A stretch of 6,797 bases of DNA. It comes from Bacteroidota bacterium (GTDB lineage Bacteria > Bacteroidota > Bacteroidia > B-17B0 > Aurantibacillaceae). A program made the translations under genes and the position numbers. The DNA lies in NCBI GenBank assembly GCA_025360565.1, contig JANYBY010000247.1, positions 1 through 6,797 on the forward strand, read 5' to 3'. Below the pieces are notes generated by a model. It saw only the letters and a program-made list of their open reading frames with translations, made no database searches and had not been told where the DNA came from. Of this stretch, positions 5,652 to 6,797 are shown piece by piece; the first letter of the stretch is position 1; each line of letters starts with the position of its first letter.

Positions 5652-6416
5652 ATGCGCTTTGTTGTTTTAAATATTATTGCTTATTTGTTTTTTGGAACAT
5701 TTTTTTCTTCTTGCAAAAAGGGGCATTCAACGGATTGCTTTAAATCAACCGGAAGCGAAATAAGTGAAGTTCGCAATCTAGACCCGTTCAAATATGTGGA
5801 AGTGAACGATAAAATGGAAGTAAATATTTTTCAAGGCAACGAATATAAAGTGGAGATAAAAGCGGGAGAGCATTTGATCAAAAACGTTCAATGCACAATT
5901 ACCAATAATTTATTAAAGATTCAAAATACAAGTTCATGCAATTTTGTAAGAGGATATAAAAGGAAAATAATTGTAAATGTTACAATGCCATTTGTGGCAA
6001 AAATAAATAACAAAAGCGTGAGCCCAATCGTTTTGGATGCGGGATTTAAACAAGATACTATTCTTAATGTTTACAACGAAAGCTCGGGCGACACATATGT
6101 AAATGGTGTGTTTAGCACAGTGAGCACTGCTTCTCACGGTAACGGCGATATATATTTATCGGGGTCAGCAAAAATTCTTTTGATTTATTCCAATGGCACT
6201 AACTTTACGCATGCCGAAAATTTTTCGGTTAGCGATCAGGTCTTTATTTCAACTTACAGTATTGGTAACGCGTATTTAAATTTACAGGGCGTGGCCAAGT
6301 TCGAATATTATATTTGGAAACAAGGTAATATATATTACAAAGGTACGCCGCAAACTATTAGTAACCTTGGTGCCGGCGAGGCTAATGGCCAAGGCGAATT
6401 AATTAAAGAGAATTGA
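5652..6416 (+). CDS. Lipoprotein with DUF2807-like (head GIN) beta-helix domain
   Basis: This 254-residue protein is probably anchored in the outer membrane. The N-terminus has a hydrophobic segment (3-18) and a lipobox-like FSSC with Cys21 as the likely lipidated residue, followed by KKG. The body resembles DUF2807, the putative auto-transporter adhesin or head GIN domain widespread in Bacteroidota. An opening strand set is FKYVEVNDKMEVNIFQGNEY (46-65), followed by VEIKAGEHLI and NNLLKIQNT. Short repeating beta-strand turns follow, with Asn/Gly/Ser corners (GNGDIYLSG 163-171, GNAYLNLQG 205-213, GNIYYKGTP 225-233). The closing YYKGTPQTISNLGAGE is typical of the family end. The biochemical role of this family is unknown; adhesion is only the database name's suggestion. 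The lipobox has Phe at -3, which is less usual. The gene stands apart from hemF and converges with the next gene, leaving 7 bases between stops. Confidence 0.85.
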   Translation: MRFVVLNIIAYLFFGTFFSSCKKGHSTDCFKSTGSEISEVRNLDPFKYVEVNDKMEVNIFQGNEYKVEIKAGEHLIKNVQCTITNNLLKIQNTSSCNFVRGYKRKIIVNVTMPFVAKINNKSVSPIVLDAGFKQDTILNVYNESSGDTYVNGVFSTVSTASHGNGDIYLSGSAKILLIYSNGTNFTHAENFSVSDQVFISTYSIGNAYLNLQGVAKFEYYIWKQGNIYYKGTPQTISNLGAGEANGQGELIKEN

Positions 6417-6423
6417 AAACATC

Positions 6424-6797
6424 TCATTTTTTTTCATAAGCCGTAAAAGTAATTTCTTTCCCGTATTCATTAAACTTAAAATTATAAATACTGATCAGAT
6501 CGGGCATTGAATCAAGTTCCTGTTTTGTAATACCCGATTCGGGTTCAGCGTAAATGGTATCCCAAAAGGCAATGTCTCCCGACTTCATTTCTGAAATACT
6601 TTGCTTGCAGATCTTTTTATGTTTTGTGCCGTCGAAGGGATCGATATTAAGCGCCAGACTAAAGTAATGATGATCGTATATATAAAAACGGGACAATTTA
6701 TTCTCTTTCGATAAAAAATTAACCCCATCAATTATTGTGAGCTGGTCTTTTCTCAGTCCCATGTCATTTTTCCATTGTATGGCCGCGGGATTTGGTG
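6424..6797 (-). CDS. C-terminal part of an unidentified protein (5' partial)
   Basis: The minus-strand frame is open from its TGA stop (6424-6426) to the window edge. The ATG at 6760-6762 is preceded by in-frame codons reading PNPAAIQWKND, which continue the protein sense, so that ATG is most likely internal and the gene extends beyond the window. The visible 123 residues carry aromatic and acidic runs: FYIYDHHYFSLALNIDPFDG, then SGDIAFWDTIYAEPESGIT and MPDLISIYNFKF, ending AYEKK. No membrane segment is visible in this part. The pattern recalls the soluble C-terminal domain of some multi-pass Bacteroidota glycosyltransferase-like proteins, but this is a weak impression and no function is assigned. 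The stop lies 7 bases from the stop of the converging lipoprotein gene, with no terminator hairpin between them. Confidence 0.75.
   Translation of the reverse strand, partial: PNPAAIQWKNDMGLRKDQLTIIDGVNFLSKENKLSRFYIYDHHYFSLALNIDPFDGTKHKKICKQSISEMKSGDIAFWDTIYAEPESGITKQELDSMPDLISIYNFKFNEYGKEITFTAYEKK

Overview
The window is AT-rich DNA that looks like part of a Bacteroidota chromosome, probably a flavobacterial or sphingobacterial relative. Three things support this. Promoters match the Bacteroidota -7 box TAnnTTTG. Genes start without a clear Shine-Dalgarno sequence. The gene content includes a DUF2807-type lipoprotein and a LysM/periplasmic-binding-fold protein directly behind guaA. The assignment rests on sequence style and families, not on a database match.

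Layout. A short uncharacterised + strand gene (11-472, possibly open at the left edge) is followed by about 850 bases without a protein gene (473-1322). Bases 473-564 show nothing recognisable. From 565 to about 880 lie three tandem copies of a 110-base unit, each holding two hairpins. A terminator hairpin (905-955) and a tRNA-Pro(UGG) gene on the minus strand (956-1029, promoter at 1056-1084) follow. A large imperfect palindrome (1142-1300) then fills most of the space up to guaA, and its right arm carries the likely guaA -7 box.

Three genes follow on the + strand and are packed like an operon. They are guaA (GMP synthase, 1323-2852), a secreted protein with two LysM domains and a periplasmic-binding-like C-terminal half (2865-4652), and hemF (oxygen-dependent coproporphyrinogen III oxidase, 4643-5575), which starts inside the preceding gene. 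Purine synthesis, cell-envelope and haem synthesis functions are unrelated, so this looks like co-transcription by packing rather than one pathway. A separate lipoprotein gene with a DUF2807-like beta-helical body (5652-6416) comes next. The window ends with the C-terminal part of an unidentified minus-strand gene (6424-6797) that converges on it, leaving 7 bases between the stops.

Most worth a second look: an in-frame palindromic GC-rich insertion inside hemF; the 160-base palindrome with a possible outward promoter in each arm; and the tandem repeats next to tRNA-Pro, whose hairpin shows a compensatory base-pair change and whose sequence resembles the tRNA 3' end plus its terminator. No defence system, CRISPR array, transposase or other clear new multi-gene system is visible.
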